Shown: positions 51,300-59,569 of the stretch, piece after piece
Layout of the letters: the number at the start of each line of letters is the position of its first letter
How positions within the stretch are numbered: the stretch's first letter is position 1
NCBI RefSeq assembly: GCF_023822045.1
Contig: NZ_CP084712.1
Location: 1,674,001-1,738,000 of the forward strand
DNA length: 64,000 bases
Source of the DNA: Sphingopyxis sp. USTB-05
GTDB lineage: Bacteria > Pseudomonadota > Alphaproteobacteria > Sphingomonadales > Sphingomonadaceae
Reading direction: 5' to 3'
The notes under the pieces: model-generated
Seen by the model: only the letters and a program-made list of their open reading frames with translations
What the model was told of the DNA's origin: nothing
Databases searched by the model: none
Made by a program: the position numbers and the translations under genes

Positions 51300-53612
51300 T
51301 CAGGCGAGCTTGACGAAGCTGTCGAGCACCCGCTTGCCGCCGGCCTGGTCGAATTCGACCTCCAGCTTGTTGCCGTCGATATCGATGATTTCGCCGTATC
51401 CGAATTTCTCATGGAAAACGCGCATTCCGATCGCGAGGTCCGATCGGGCCTTCGCGCCGACCGAGGCAGCAGGACCGCGCTCGGAAGGAGCTGGCGCGCG
51501 GGTTATCGTCGCCGATTGCGCCGTCGCGCGCTGCCATGCCGGGCCGCGCGTCATCGTGCGCGCGGGCTGGCGCTCTGCGACATGCGCGAAGGGATCGCCC
51601 TGCGCCGACCAGTTGGCGCGCCACAGGCTCTGACCGCCGCCGAAGCTGTTCTCGCTGTCGACATGTTCGGGCGGGATTTCGGCGATGAAGCGGCTGGGGA
51701 TGCTGCTGACCCACTGGCCATAGATACGGCGGTTGGCGGCGTGATAGATGCTCGCGCGCTGCCGCGCCCGCGTGATCGCGACATAGGCGAGGCGGCGTTC
51801 CTCTTCGAGGCTCTGCGTCCCGCCTTCGTCCATCGAGCGTTGCGAGGGGAAGACGCCATCCTCCCATCCCGCGAGGAAGACATGATCGAACTCAAGGCCT
51901 TTTGCCGCGTGGATCGTCATGATGGTGACGGTCTCGCTGGTGTCATTATTGTCGCGATCCATGACCAGGCTGACATGCTCGAGGAAGGCTTCGAGCGATT
52001 CATATTCCTCCATCGCGCGGACGAGTTCGGAAAGGTTTTCCAGGCGGCCCGCGGCTTCGACGCTGCGGTCGGCCTGCAGCATCGCGGTGTAGCCCGATTC
52101 GTCGAGAATGAGCTGGGTCAGTTCGGGGTGCGACAGTTCATTGGCCTTGGCCTGCCAGCCCCGCATCTGTGCCACGAAATTTGCGAGTTGGCGGCGCGCC
52201 TGCGGTGTCAGTTCGTCAGTTTCGGTGATCCGCGACGCTGCATGAAGAAGCGGAGCGCGTTCGTGGCGGGCAAACTGGTGGATGCGCGCGAGCGCCTTGT
52301 CGCCAAGCCCGCGCTTGGGCGTGTTGATGATCCGTTCGAACGCAAGATCGTCGGCGCTCGATTGGACGAGACGAAGATAGGCGAGGGCGTCGCGAATCTC
52401 GGCGCGCTCGTAGAAGCGGAAGCCGCCGACGATCCGGTAGGGCATGCCGATCGCGATGAAGCGGTCTTCGAACTCGCGCGTCTGAAACTGCGCGCGGACG
52501 AGGATCGCGGCGCGGTCGAGGCTGACCTTGCGATGCTGGAGCGTTTCGAGCTCCTCGCCGATCCGCCGCGCCTCTTCGGGCCCGTCCCAAACGCCCACGA
52601 CGCGGAGCTTGTCGCCCGGTTCCAGGTCGGTCCAAAGCGTCTTTCCAAGGCGGCCCGAATTCTGAGCGATCAGTGCGGAGGCGGCGGCAAGAATCTGCGG
52701 TGTCGAGCGATAATTCTGTTCGAGCCGGATGACGGTCGCGCCTGGGAAATCCTTTTCGAAGCGCAGGATGTTCGCCACCTCGGCACCGCGCCACGAATAG
52801 ATCGACTGGTCATCATCGCCGACGCAGCAGATATTCTTGCGCGCCTGTGCGAGCAGGCGGAGCCAGAGATATTGGCTGGCGTTGGTGTCCTGATATTCGT
52901 CGACGAGGATATATTTGAAGCGCTCCTGATATTGTTCGAGCACGTCGCGGTGCGTCTTCAGGATCACGAGCATGTGGAGCAGCAAGTCGCCGAAATCGCA
53001 GGCGTTGAGCGTCTTCAGCCGCGCTTGATAGAGGGCGTAGAAATGCTGACCCTTGCCATCGGCGTAGGATTCCTTGTCGGCCGCGTCGAGATCGGCGGGA
53101 ACGAGCCCGCGATTCTTCCACTTATCGATAAGGCCCGCGAGTTGGCGCGCGGGCCAGCGCTTCTCGTCGAGTCCCTCGGCCTGGATAAGCTGTTTGAGCA
53201 CGCGAAGCTGGTCATCGGTGTCGAGGATGGTGAAATTGCTCTGCAGTCCGACGAGCTCGGCATGTCGGCGCAACATCTTGGCCGCAATGCTGTGGAAGGT
53301 GCCGAGCCAGGGCATGCCCTCGACCGCATCGCCGATCATGCGGCCGATGCGTTCGCGCATCTCGCGCGCCGCCTTGTTGGTGAAGGTGACCGCGAGGATT
53401 TCGGACGGCCAGGCGCGGCGCGTCGCCATGATGTGCGCGAGGCGCGCGGTCAGTGCCGCGGTCTTGCCCGTGCCGGCGCCCGCAAGCATCAGCACCGGCC
53501 CTTCGGTCGTCAGCACCGCCTGCCGCTGCGGACCGTTGAGGCCGTGCAGATAGGGCGGATCCGACGGGTCGGGACGGGTCAAGTCGGGCAGCGAGGCAGG
53601 GGTATCGTTCAC
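51300..53612 (-). CDS. uvrD: UvrD/PcrA-type superfamily I DNA helicase
   Basis: A 770-residue 3'-5' DNA helicase of nucleotide excision repair and replication. It uses GTG 53612. Motifs run Q motif LNGPQRQAVLTTEGPVLMLA, Walker A GAGTGKTAALTARLA, Ia FTNKAAREMRERIG, II VDEYQDTNASQYLWL, III DDDQSIYSWRGAE, IV RLEQNYRST, V TIHAAKGLEFDHVF, VI VAITRARQ. The C-terminal tail ends in a KxGxG Tudor-like segment (MRVFHEKFGYGEIIDIDGNK), as in PcrA/UvrD. It lies 10 nt downstream of the DUF2520 protein gene on the same strand. Confidence 0.94.
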   Translation of the reverse strand: MNDTPASLPDLTRPDPSDPPYLHGLNGPQRQAVLTTEGPVLMLAGAGTGKTAALTARLAHIMATRRAWPSEILAVTFTNKAAREMRERIGRMIGDAVEGMPWLGTFHSIAAKMLRRHAELVGLQSNFTILDTDDQLRVLKQLIQAEGLDEKRWPARQLAGLIDKWKNRGLVPADLDAADKESYADGKGQHFYALYQARLKTLNACDFGDLLLHMLVILKTHRDVLEQYQERFKYILVDEYQDTNASQYLWLRLLAQARKNICCVGDDDQSIYSWRGAEVANILRFEKDFPGATVIRLEQNYRSTPQILAAASALIAQNSGRLGKTLWTDLEPGDKLRVVGVWDGPEEARRIGEELETLQHRKVSLDRAAILVRAQFQTREFEDRFIAIGMPYRIVGGFRFYERAEIRDALAYLRLVQSSADDLAFERIINTPKRGLGDKALARIHQFARHERAPLLHAASRITETDELTPQARRQLANFVAQMRGWQAKANELSHPELTQLILDESGYTAMLQADRSVEAAGRLENLSELVRAMEEYESLEAFLEHVSLVMDRDNNDTSETVTIMTIHAAKGLEFDHVFLAGWEDGVFPSQRSMDEGGTQSLEEERRLAYVAITRARQRASIYHAANRRIYGQWVSSIPSRFIAEIPPEHVDSENSFGGGQSLWRANWSAQGDPFAHVAERQPARTMTRGPAWQRATAQSATITRAPAPSERGPAASVGAKARSDLAIGMRVFHEKFGYGEIIDIDGNKLEVEFDQAGGKRVLDSFVKLA

Positions 53613-53622
53613 GCGCGAACGA

Positions 53623-54504
53623 TTAGGGAACAGCGAGCAGGCTGTCCAGTGCGGTGAGGCGGTCCGAGGGTAAGGTTCCGGCGCGTTTCAATTCGTCGAG
53701 TGTCGCGCGCGCCATCGCGTGATAGGCGGGCAGGAGAGCCGGGCTGTCCGCCTCGATCGTGGCGAGGTGATCGCCAACGGTCCGTGCGTCGCCGCGCAGT
53801 AACGGGCCGGACAATCCCGCAAAGCCGTGATCGAGACTGTTTTGAAGCGCGGCGCGAACGAGGGGCGCGAGCAACGCCGAAGGGTCTTCGACGCCGGCGT
53901 CGCGCAGCGTGTTCGCGGCGCCGGCGATCAGCGTAACCAGATGGTTCGACGCATGACAAAGCGCGGCGTGATAGAGCGACCGGCGCGCCTCTGCGATTTC
54001 GACCGTAACGCCGCCGAGCAGGGCAACGATCTGTCCAGCTTGCCGCGTGGCTTCGGGCGTTGAGCCCGTGATGGCAAAGCTTGCTCCGACCATCCGCTGG
54101 GCTTCGGCTTGCGGGTTCCCGGTGAAGGTCATGGCGGGATGAATTGCGGCGGTCGTCGCGCCCGCCGCGCGCAGCGGTTCGAGGATCGCTGCGCCGCTGC
54201 GTCCGCTGACATGAAAGACAAGCGGGGCGTGAATTGCCGGTCGTGCCGCGGCGATGCTGGCGACGACGTCGCTCAGCGCGTCATCGGAGACCGCGATCGC
54301 GACGACGTCGCATTCGGTCATCAACTGATCGATGGTCGCTGCGAGAGTGGCACCGACCTGTGTCGCCGCCGAACGGGCGTTGTCCGCGGTTCTGCCCCAG
54401 ATGAGCGGCGGCGCGGACATGTGGGGAGCGAAAGCGCGTGCGAACGCCTGTGCGACGCGGCCCGTGCCGACGATGCCGGGCCGATGGAAGCGAAAATTGG
54501 TCAT
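53623..54504 (-). CDS. Rossmann-like/DUF2520 protein
   Basis: A 293-residue protein from ATG 54504 (MTNFRFHRPGIVGTGRVAQA). An N-terminal NAD(P)-binding Rossmann domain (GIVGTGRVAQAF, then WGRTADNARSAATQVGATLA) is followed by a helical DUF2520 domain (ARRSLYHAALCHASNHLVTL). The layout resembles pyrroline-5-carboxylate reductase and ketopantoate reductase relatives. The substrate is unknown. It is directly upstream of uvrD and divergent from the Tat-exported protein. Confidence 0.85.
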   Translation of the reverse strand: MTNFRFHRPGIVGTGRVAQAFARAFAPHMSAPPLIWGRTADNARSAATQVGATLAATIDQLMTECDVVAIAVSDDALSDVVASIAAARPAIHAPLVFHVSGRSGAAILEPLRAAGATTAAIHPAMTFTGNPQAEAQRMVGASFAITGSTPEATRQAGQIVALLGGVTVEIAEARRSLYHAALCHASNHLVTLIAGAANTLRDAGVEDPSALLAPLVRAALQNSLDHGFAGLSGPLLRGDARTVGDHLATIEADSPALLPAYHAMARATLDELKRAGTLPSDRLTALDSLLAVP

Positions 54505-54545
54505 GGGTGCGCGATGTAGCGAGTGGGCCGCACTTTCGCCAATGG

Positions 54546-54575
54546 AACGTCGGCTTCCGACCAAAAGGAGACATT
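54546..54575. repeat. Degenerate CGTCCGCTT-type repeat, copy C
   Basis: AACGTCGGCTTCCGACC, then AAAAGGAGACATT, has the layout of the copies at 33677, 34129 and 55221. It borders the left side of the low-GC islet that carries the Tat-exported protein. Confidence 0.4.
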
Positions 54576-54621
54576 TACATTTGCGGACGTAATCTGCGGA
54601 ATGTGAGATGGAGGCAAAGCT

Positions 54622-55206
54622 ATGCACTTGGAACGACGACAGGCGCTTGCGCTAGCTGCTGGGATCGCGCTGTCGACGGGAATGAGTAACGATGCGTCCG
54701 CCTGCAGTCGGCGCCCGCCTCCAGCTTTCAGGCCAACCAAAATCGAGCAGGCCCGAATGATCGCACAGTTGGAACTGCTCCGCAGTTGCTGGAATGACGG
54801 GAAGCCTGATCGGTTCATTCAACAGCACTGTGTCCAGCCTGCTCAACTGAATTACATACTCGACGGCAAGGGCGGTAACTGGAACGATGCTGCAGCAGCA
54901 ATTCGAATTTTTCATGGCCGGTTTCCGAGAATCTCCTCAGATTTCTCGGGCATCATATTTGATCCGCTGCTGCCCTACATGTACGCCTTCGCCGAGTTTG
55001 AAGGGTCGCCAAAAGCACCCTCAGAGAACGAAGAAGTTCAACTTTGCGGGCGTTCGGGGATGGTGCCTTCCTACGTTATACAAATGCGGTTTTTGGAAAC
55101 ATATGATCCGAACGTCGATCGTCTTTCCACTGACGCGGCTATCGTAGAACAACTCAGCTTTCGCGAGCACGGCTCATTGGCAAGCTGGTTCGAACGAAAC
55201 GCCTGA
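54622..55206 (+). CDS. Tat-exported hypothetical protein
   Basis: A 194-residue protein from ATG 54622 with a good ribosome site (GATGGAGG). The N-terminus (MHLERRQALALAAGIALSTG) contains a twin-arginine signal and is followed by a Cys/Pro-rich start of the mature part (ACSRRPPPAFRP). The remainder is a mixed alpha/beta domain with several Cys and Trp (LLRSCWNDGKPDRF, QQHCVQPAQLN, EVQLCGRSGMVPS). No family recognised. Base composition is well below the core, and degenerate repeats lie on both sides. Confidence 0.65.
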   Translation: MHLERRQALALAAGIALSTGMSNDASACSRRPPPAFRPTKIEQARMIAQLELLRSCWNDGKPDRFIQQHCVQPAQLNYILDGKGGNWNDAAAAIRIFHGRFPRISSDFSGIIFDPLLPYMYAFAEFEGSPKAPSENEEVQLCGRSGMVPSYVIQMRFLETYDPNVDRLSTDAAIVEQLSFREHGSLASWFERNA

Positions 55207-55569
55207 ACGGCGTCGGCATGATATCCGCTTTCCACCCCAAAACAGACATCGCCTCCAAAAAGGCCTTTCCTACATTATCCGGCCGTGCCAGCCTTCATCC
55301 GGCTCTTTCATTCGGTGAACAAGAAGCGGTCGCTGCCGGGCTTGCCGGTGCGACCATGATCGGACGTGCCGCGCACATCCAGCGCTCCGCGACTTGCAAA
55401 TCAGGGCGCTCACAGGGCTGAACTTTCCTGAACTTTGGAATATCGCGCCCCCCTTGCGCCGATCCGATCCGGATCCAGTCGGGCGATATCCAAGAGGGAA
55501 ACGACAGCTCCCCACCCCAAATCCGCCAATATACTTTATCTCGTCAATTCCGGCCTCTAGGGTCAGCCT
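55207..55569. other. Gene-free low-GC stretch
   Basis: These 363 nt hold a degenerate repeat copy (55221-55250), then sequence with no supported gene. On the minus strand around 55320-55400 a short frame reads GRTGKPGSDRFLFTE to a stop but has no start, so it could be the decayed end of a gene. Short direct repeats of GAACTTTCCTGAACTTT occur near 55429. The rlpA promoter must lie in the last 100 nt. Confidence 0.4.
55221..55250. repeat. Degenerate CGTCCGCTT-type repeat, copy D
   Basis: ATATCCGCTTTCCACCCC, then AAAACAGACATC, is the closest of the four copies to the family form. It lies 14 nt after the stop of the Tat-exported protein gene. Confidence 0.45.
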
Positions 55570-56136
55570 ATGCAAAGATATTCGACGATGAAGATGGTTG
55601 GCGCGACCTTGTCGGTCTTGGCTCTCTCGGCCTGTGCGGGAGGCAATTATCGTCCCGTCGCCGATACGCCGGTGCGGATCGGTCCTGCCTATAGCATCCG
55701 CGGGACGACCTATGTGCCCGCCGCCGCACCCGGTTATGAAACCGTCGGTTATGCGAGCTGGTACGGCAGCGAGTCGGGCAACCGCACTGCCAATGGCGAG
55801 CAGTTCCGCCCCGGTTGGATCACCGCGGCGCATACGACGCTGCCGCTGCCAACCTATGTCGAGGTGACGGCGCTTGATACCGGGCGGCGGATACTCGTGC
55901 GCGTCAACGATCGCGGACCGTTCGCGCTTGGCCGGGTCATCGACCTGTCGCGCGGTGCCGCGGAACAGCTTGGCATGAAGGCCCAGGGGCATGCCGCGGT
56001 CCGCGTGCGCCGCGTCGAACCGTCGGAGAAGGATCGCGAACGGCTTCGCAAGGGTAAGCCCGCGGCTTCGCTGGCGCCGGTGCCCGAACGCGAACTGCAA
56101 CGATTGCGCGCGCAGTTGACGCCGCCTGCGCGCTGA
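55570..56136 (+). CDS. rlpA: RlpA-like septal ring lipoprotein
   Basis: A 188-residue lipoprotein with lipobox LSAC (Cys22) and a double-psi beta-barrel RlpA domain: GYASWYGSESGNRTANGEQF, AAHTTLPLPTYVEVTALDTG, RVNDRGPFALGRVIDLSRGA. In some bacteria RlpA is a lytic transglycosylase acting on denuded glycan at the septum. A SPOR domain is absent, so the protein is the short type. The C-terminal 40 residues are Lys/Arg/Glu-rich. Confidence 0.92.
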   Translation: MQRYSTMKMVGATLSVLALSACAGGNYRPVADTPVRIGPAYSIRGTTYVPAAAPGYETVGYASWYGSESGNRTANGEQFRPGWITAAHTTLPLPTYVEVTALDTGRRILVRVNDRGPFALGRVIDLSRGAAEQLGMKAQGHAAVRVRRVEPSEKDRERLRKGKPAASLAPVPERELQRLRAQLTPPAR

Positions 56137-56196
56137 TCCTGCGCTTTCCGGCTTGCGCCAGGCAGGGAAAGGCGTCCAAAGCGGCGCCGACATCAA

Positions 56197-57486
56197 ATGG
56201 GAGGGGCATCGCCCGTGGATCTGGCACCTTACCGGGCGCATCGGCGCATCCTGACCGCGAGCCTTGTCGGCACCGCAGTCGAATTTTACGACTTCTACAT
56301 ATACGGCACCGCGGCAGCGCTGGTGTTCGGGCCGCTCTTCTTTCCCGAGAGTTCGGACTCGGCGCAGCTGATGTACAGCTTCATGACTTTCGGTCTGGCC
56401 TTCTTCGCACGGCCCGTCGGAGCGATCGTGTTCGGACATTATGGCGACCGGATTGGGCGCAAGTCGACGCTCGTCGCGTCGCTTATGCTCATGGGAGCGT
56501 CGACTTTGCTCATAGCCTTCCTGCCGACCTATGCGATGGTCGGATGGGTTGCGCCTTTGCTGCTCTGCATCCTGCGTTTCGGGCAGGGCTTCGGGCTCGG
56601 CGGCGAGTGGGGCGGGGCGGCATTGCTTGCGGTCGAGAATGCGCCGCCGGGATGGAAGTCGCGCTTCGGCATGTTCCCGCAATTGGGCGCGCCCGTGGGG
56701 TTCATCGCGGCGAATGGCCTGTTCCTGCTGCTTGGCCTGGGGCTCGACGACGCCGATTTTGCCGCGTGGGGCTGGCGCATTCCGTTCCTGCTGTCGGCGA
56801 TCCTTGTCGGCCTGGGGCTTTGGGTGCGGCTCAAGATCACCGAGACGCCGGATTTCGCGGAGGCGCTGGAGAAGGACGCGCCGGTAGCAGTGCCGATCGG
56901 CGACCTGGTCCGCCATCATCTGGTTCCGACGCTTGCGGGGACGTTCGCGGTCGTCGCCTGTTTCGCGATCTTCTATCTCGCGACCAGCTTTGCGCTTGGG
57001 CATGGCACGCAGGCACTCGGCTATCCGAAGGAGCAGTTCCTGCTGACCCAGCTCGGCGCGATCCTGTTCATGGCGGTCGGCATCATTTTCGCGGGTTATG
57101 CCAGCGATGCGTCGAGCGAACAGCGCGTGCTGACCTGGGGCTGCGGCGCGACCGTGCTCATTGGGTTCGTGTTCGGACCGTCGCTCGCATCGGGAAGCTG
57201 GCCGATCATCTTCGTGGGCCTTGCCACGGCGCTGTTCGTCATGGGGCTGGTCTATGGGCCGCTCGGTAGCTGGCTGACCGGCCTGTTCCCGGTGCATGTC
57301 CGATATACGGGTGCTTCGGTCGCATTCAATGCGGGCGGGATATTGGGCGGAGCCATGGCGCCGATCATCGCCCAAGCGCTCGCCGAATGGGGCGGGACGG
57401 GGACGGTGGGTTTCTATCTTGCGCTGGCAGGCGTGGTGAGCTGGCTGGGGCTGCTGATGGTCCGCCGGACCGTTACGCCAGCCTGA
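56197..57486 (+). CDS. MFS transporter, MHS (metabolite:H+ symporter) family
   Basis: A 429-residue transporter with 12 helices. The MHS signatures VEFYDFYIYGTAAALVFGPL, FGHYGDRIGRKSTLVASLML and RFGQGFGLGGEWGGAALLAV are complete, as in ShiA/ProP/KgtP. The substrate may be a mono-, di- or tricarboxylate or osmolyte. ATG 56197 is given; GTG 56215 has a better-spaced GGAGGGG and would give VDLAPYRAHRRIL as N-terminus. Its end overlaps the rsmD end by 14 nt, tail to tail. Confidence 0.9.
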   Translation: MGGASPVDLAPYRAHRRILTASLVGTAVEFYDFYIYGTAAALVFGPLFFPESSDSAQLMYSFMTFGLAFFARPVGAIVFGHYGDRIGRKSTLVASLMLMGASTLLIAFLPTYAMVGWVAPLLLCILRFGQGFGLGGEWGGAALLAVENAPPGWKSRFGMFPQLGAPVGFIAANGLFLLLGLGLDDADFAAWGWRIPFLLSAILVGLGLWVRLKITETPDFAEALEKDAPVAVPIGDLVRHHLVPTLAGTFAVVACFAIFYLATSFALGHGTQALGYPKEQFLLTQLGAILFMAVGIIFAGYASDASSEQRVLTWGCGATVLIGFVFGPSLASGSWPIIFVGLATALFVMGLVYGPLGSWLTGLFPVHVRYTGASVAFNAGGILGGAMAPIIAQALAEWGGTGTVGFYLALAGVVSWLGLLMVRRTVTPA

Positions 57487-58015
57487 GCAAGGTCAGCTTG
57501 GCTTTGCCGACCTTTCGTGTCGCGTCGATTTCAAAGCCCGCGACCTCGACCGTTTCCTTCTCCGCGGTTTCGATCGAGATCAGGCTGTCGGGTCCGATCC
57601 AGCCGAGGCGATTGAGTTTGTCGAGCGCGACGCTGCCTGCGCCGGTGTCATAAGGCGCATCGAGCAACAGAAGATCATAGGTGCGCCGCGCCGGTCCCAG
57701 TGCGAGAACCGATCCGGCACGAATGTCGGCGCGCGGCGTTGCCCCGAATGTCGCCAAATTCTTGCGGAGTATGTCGAGCGCGTCGCGATCCTGCTCGGCG
57801 AACAGGCATTGCTCGGCCCCGCGCGACAGCGCCTCTATCCCGAGCGCGCCCGATCCGGCAAACAGGTCGGCGACCGCCAGCCCTTCGAAACTGCCGACGC
57901 GGCTCGTCAGCATCGAGAAGAGCGTCTCGCGCGTGCGGTCGGCGGTCGGACGCGTCGCGTCATTTTTGGGCGCGAGCAACTTGCGGCCACGCCATTCGCC
58001 AGCGATGACCCGCAT
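57473..58015 (-). CDS. rsmD: 16S rRNA m2G966 methyltransferase (RsmD)
   Basis: A 180-residue methyltransferase with the diagnostic N-terminus MRVIAGEWRGRKLLAPKND and TRPTADRTRETLFSMLTSRV, SAM motif VADLFAGSGALGIEALSRGA and the catalytic DLLLLDAPYDTG (variant of D/NPPY). ATG 58015 matches the family start; ATG 58018 directly before it would overlap the rluB stop as ATGA. It is translationally coupled to rluB, a common pairing of rRNA-modifying enzymes. Confidence 0.92.
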   Translation of the reverse strand: MRVIAGEWRGRKLLAPKNDATRPTADRTRETLFSMLTSRVGSFEGLAVADLFAGSGALGIEALSRGAEQCLFAEQDRDALDILRKNLATFGATPRADIRAGSVLALGPARRTYDLLLLDAPYDTGAGSVALDKLNRLGWIGPDSLISIETAEKETVEVAGFEIDATRKVGKAKLTLLRLA

Positions 58016-58875
58016 CATCCCATCTGCCGCCGGAATTTGAACAATTCGTCGCGCGGCACGACGTCGACCGCGCCGAGCGGCATGCCGCCAAGTTCGAACG
58101 CGCCATAGCGCGTACGGATGAGGCGGCTGACCTGCAGCCCGAAATGTTCGAGCACCTTGCGGACTTCGCGGTTCTTGCCCTCGGTCAGTGTCATTTCGAC
58201 CCACTGGTTGCGCCCGGTGCGGCGTTCGAGGTTGGCGTCGATCTTGCCATAGCGGACGCCGTCGATCTCGATCCCCATCGCCAGTTCCTCAAGCTGCGCC
58301 TGGCTGATGTCGCCGAACGCGCGGGCGCGATAGGTGCGCTCGACCCCGCTCGCGGGCAGTTCGAGCTGGCGCTTGAACTCGCCATCGTTGGTGAGGAGCA
58401 GCAGCCCCTCGGTATTATAGTCGAGGCGGCCGACGGGCATCAGGCGCGGAAGATCCTTGGGCAGCAGATCATAGATCGTCTTGCGGCCTTTCGGATCGCG
58501 TGCTGCAGTGATGCAGCCGGCGGGCTTGTGAAAGCGATAGAGCCGCGTCGAGACCGGCTTGGCCACGGGGGTGCCGTCGACCGTCAACCCCTCGAGCGAC
58601 GACAAGAGCGGCGCCGGCTGGACGATCACCTGACCATTCAGCGCGATGCGGCCTTCCTCGATCATCCGCTCGACATCGCGCCGCGACCCGATGCCAGCGC
58701 GCGCGAGCAGCTTTGCGATGCGTTGCGGCCCATCCTCACGCTCGGCCTCGGCGGGTTTTGCCTTGAGTGCGGACGCGACACCGCGAGCGGCGCGGCGTCC
58801 CTTCGGCGCGTCGCGATCGCCGGCAGCTTTAGGCGCCGAGCGGGGGGCGGGGCGGGGTGGACGGCGTGTGTTCAT
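58015..58875 (-). CDS. rluB: 23S rRNA pseudouridine synthase (RluB-like)
   Basis: A 286-residue RsuA/RluB-family enzyme. A basic, low-complexity N-terminal tail (about 45 residues) precedes an S4 RNA-binding domain (QRIAKLLARAGIGSRRDVER) and the catalytic domain with the active-site Asp in MPVGRLDYNTEGLLLLTNDG. LTEGKNREVRKVLEHFG is the family C-terminal motif. It starts at ATG 58875 just before the EcfG-like promoter of the response-regulator gene, which overlaps its leader on the opposite strand. Confidence 0.92.
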   Translation of the reverse strand: MNTRRPPRPAPRSAPKAAGDRDAPKGRRAARGVASALKAKPAEAEREDGPQRIAKLLARAGIGSRRDVERMIEEGRIALNGQVIVQPAPLLSSLEGLTVDGTPVAKPVSTRLYRFHKPAGCITAARDPKGRKTIYDLLPKDLPRLMPVGRLDYNTEGLLLLTNDGEFKRQLELPASGVERTYRARAFGDISQAQLEELAMGIEIDGVRYGKIDANLERRTGRNQWVEMTLTEGKNREVRKVLEHFGLQVSRLIRTRYGAFELGGMPLGAVDVVPRDELFKFRRQMG

Positions 58876-58876
58876 G

Positions 58877-58902
58877 GGAACAGATGCGACTTTCTTGTCG
58901 TT
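58877..58902 (+). promoter_or_regulatory. EcfG (general stress) promoter match
   Basis: GGAAC at 58877-58881 and CGTT at 58899-58902 with exactly 17 nt between match the alphaproteobacterial EcfG consensus (GGAAC-N16-17-CGTT). It lies 128 nt upstream of the response-regulator start, on its strand. Confidence 0.65.
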
Positions 58903-59030
58903 ATTGTCGGAAAATGTGTTGCGTTGTGATCACGCTCATAGCCGGAAAAGACTCGCTTCGTCGATGGCAAGCAGAAGCGATCTTGCAGGACGGCACGGAG
59001 CGAGTCATGGCGTTGTTTGAGGGAGTCATC

Positions 59031-59468
59031 ATGCTCTTTGGCCACCGCCCGACCTGCATCAAACGATTGCTGATCATCGAGGATGATCCGCTGACCGCGT
59101 TCGACAATGAGCACACGCTGAAAATCAGCGGGTACGACATTGTCGCGACGGTCGATTCGGGCGAGGCCGCGGTGGCGATCATGGCCGCCGAGCCGGTGGA
59201 TGCGGTTGTTCTCGATCTTGGCCTCGCGGGGCATATGACGGGGCGCGAAGTTGCCCGACTGGCGCGCGACCGCGGTATCGCCGTGCTGCTGGTGACGGGC
59301 CAATGTCCCGCCGACGCCGAAGAAATCGCCATCGCCTGCCTTGGCAAGCCGCACAGTGCATCGGCACTCGTATCGGCGCTGAAGGCCGTCGAGATGATGG
59401 CATGCAAAAATCAGGCGCCGCGCAAGGTAAGCGGGCTGACGACTTTCTGGCGCCCTGCTGCGGCGTGA
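59031..59468 (+). CDS. Stand-alone response regulator
   Basis: A 145-residue single receiver domain. The acidic pair is in LLIIEDDPLTAFDNEH, the phospho-acceptor Asp in AVVLDLGLAGHMTG, Thr in LLVTGQCP and Lys in CLGKPHSASAL. No output domain is present; a C-terminal tail of about 25 residues follows. Such single-domain regulators serve the PhyR-EcfG general stress cascade or chemotaxis-like switching with HWE/HisKA2 kinases. ATG 59031 has GAGGGAG 5 nt upstream; ATG 59007 is an alternative. The EcfG-like promoter upstream fits stress control. No kinase is adjacent. Confidence 0.85.
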   Translation: MLFGHRPTCIKRLLIIEDDPLTAFDNEHTLKISGYDIVATVDSGEAAVAIMAAEPVDAVVLDLGLAGHMTGREVARLARDRGIAVLLVTGQCPADAEEIAIACLGKPHSASALVSALKAVEMMACKNQAPRKVSGLTTFWRPAAA

Positions 59469-59569
59469 CCGCGGCCAATCGATAAATAGCCGCTTCCAAT
59501 TTGAGGCCAAGGCTATAGGCCTTGGCCATAACAATGTGTCCGCCCGGCGGATGCGCGGGGAGCGTACGC

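Noticed and set aside
51258..53657. 799-codon plus-strand open frame
   Set aside because: Antisense of the uvrD-type helicase, whose motifs are all present on the minus strand.
55270..57375. 701-codon minus-strand open frame
   Set aside because: Arg/Gln/Asp-rich shadow spanning rlpA and the MHS transporter, both of which have clear family motifs on the plus strand.
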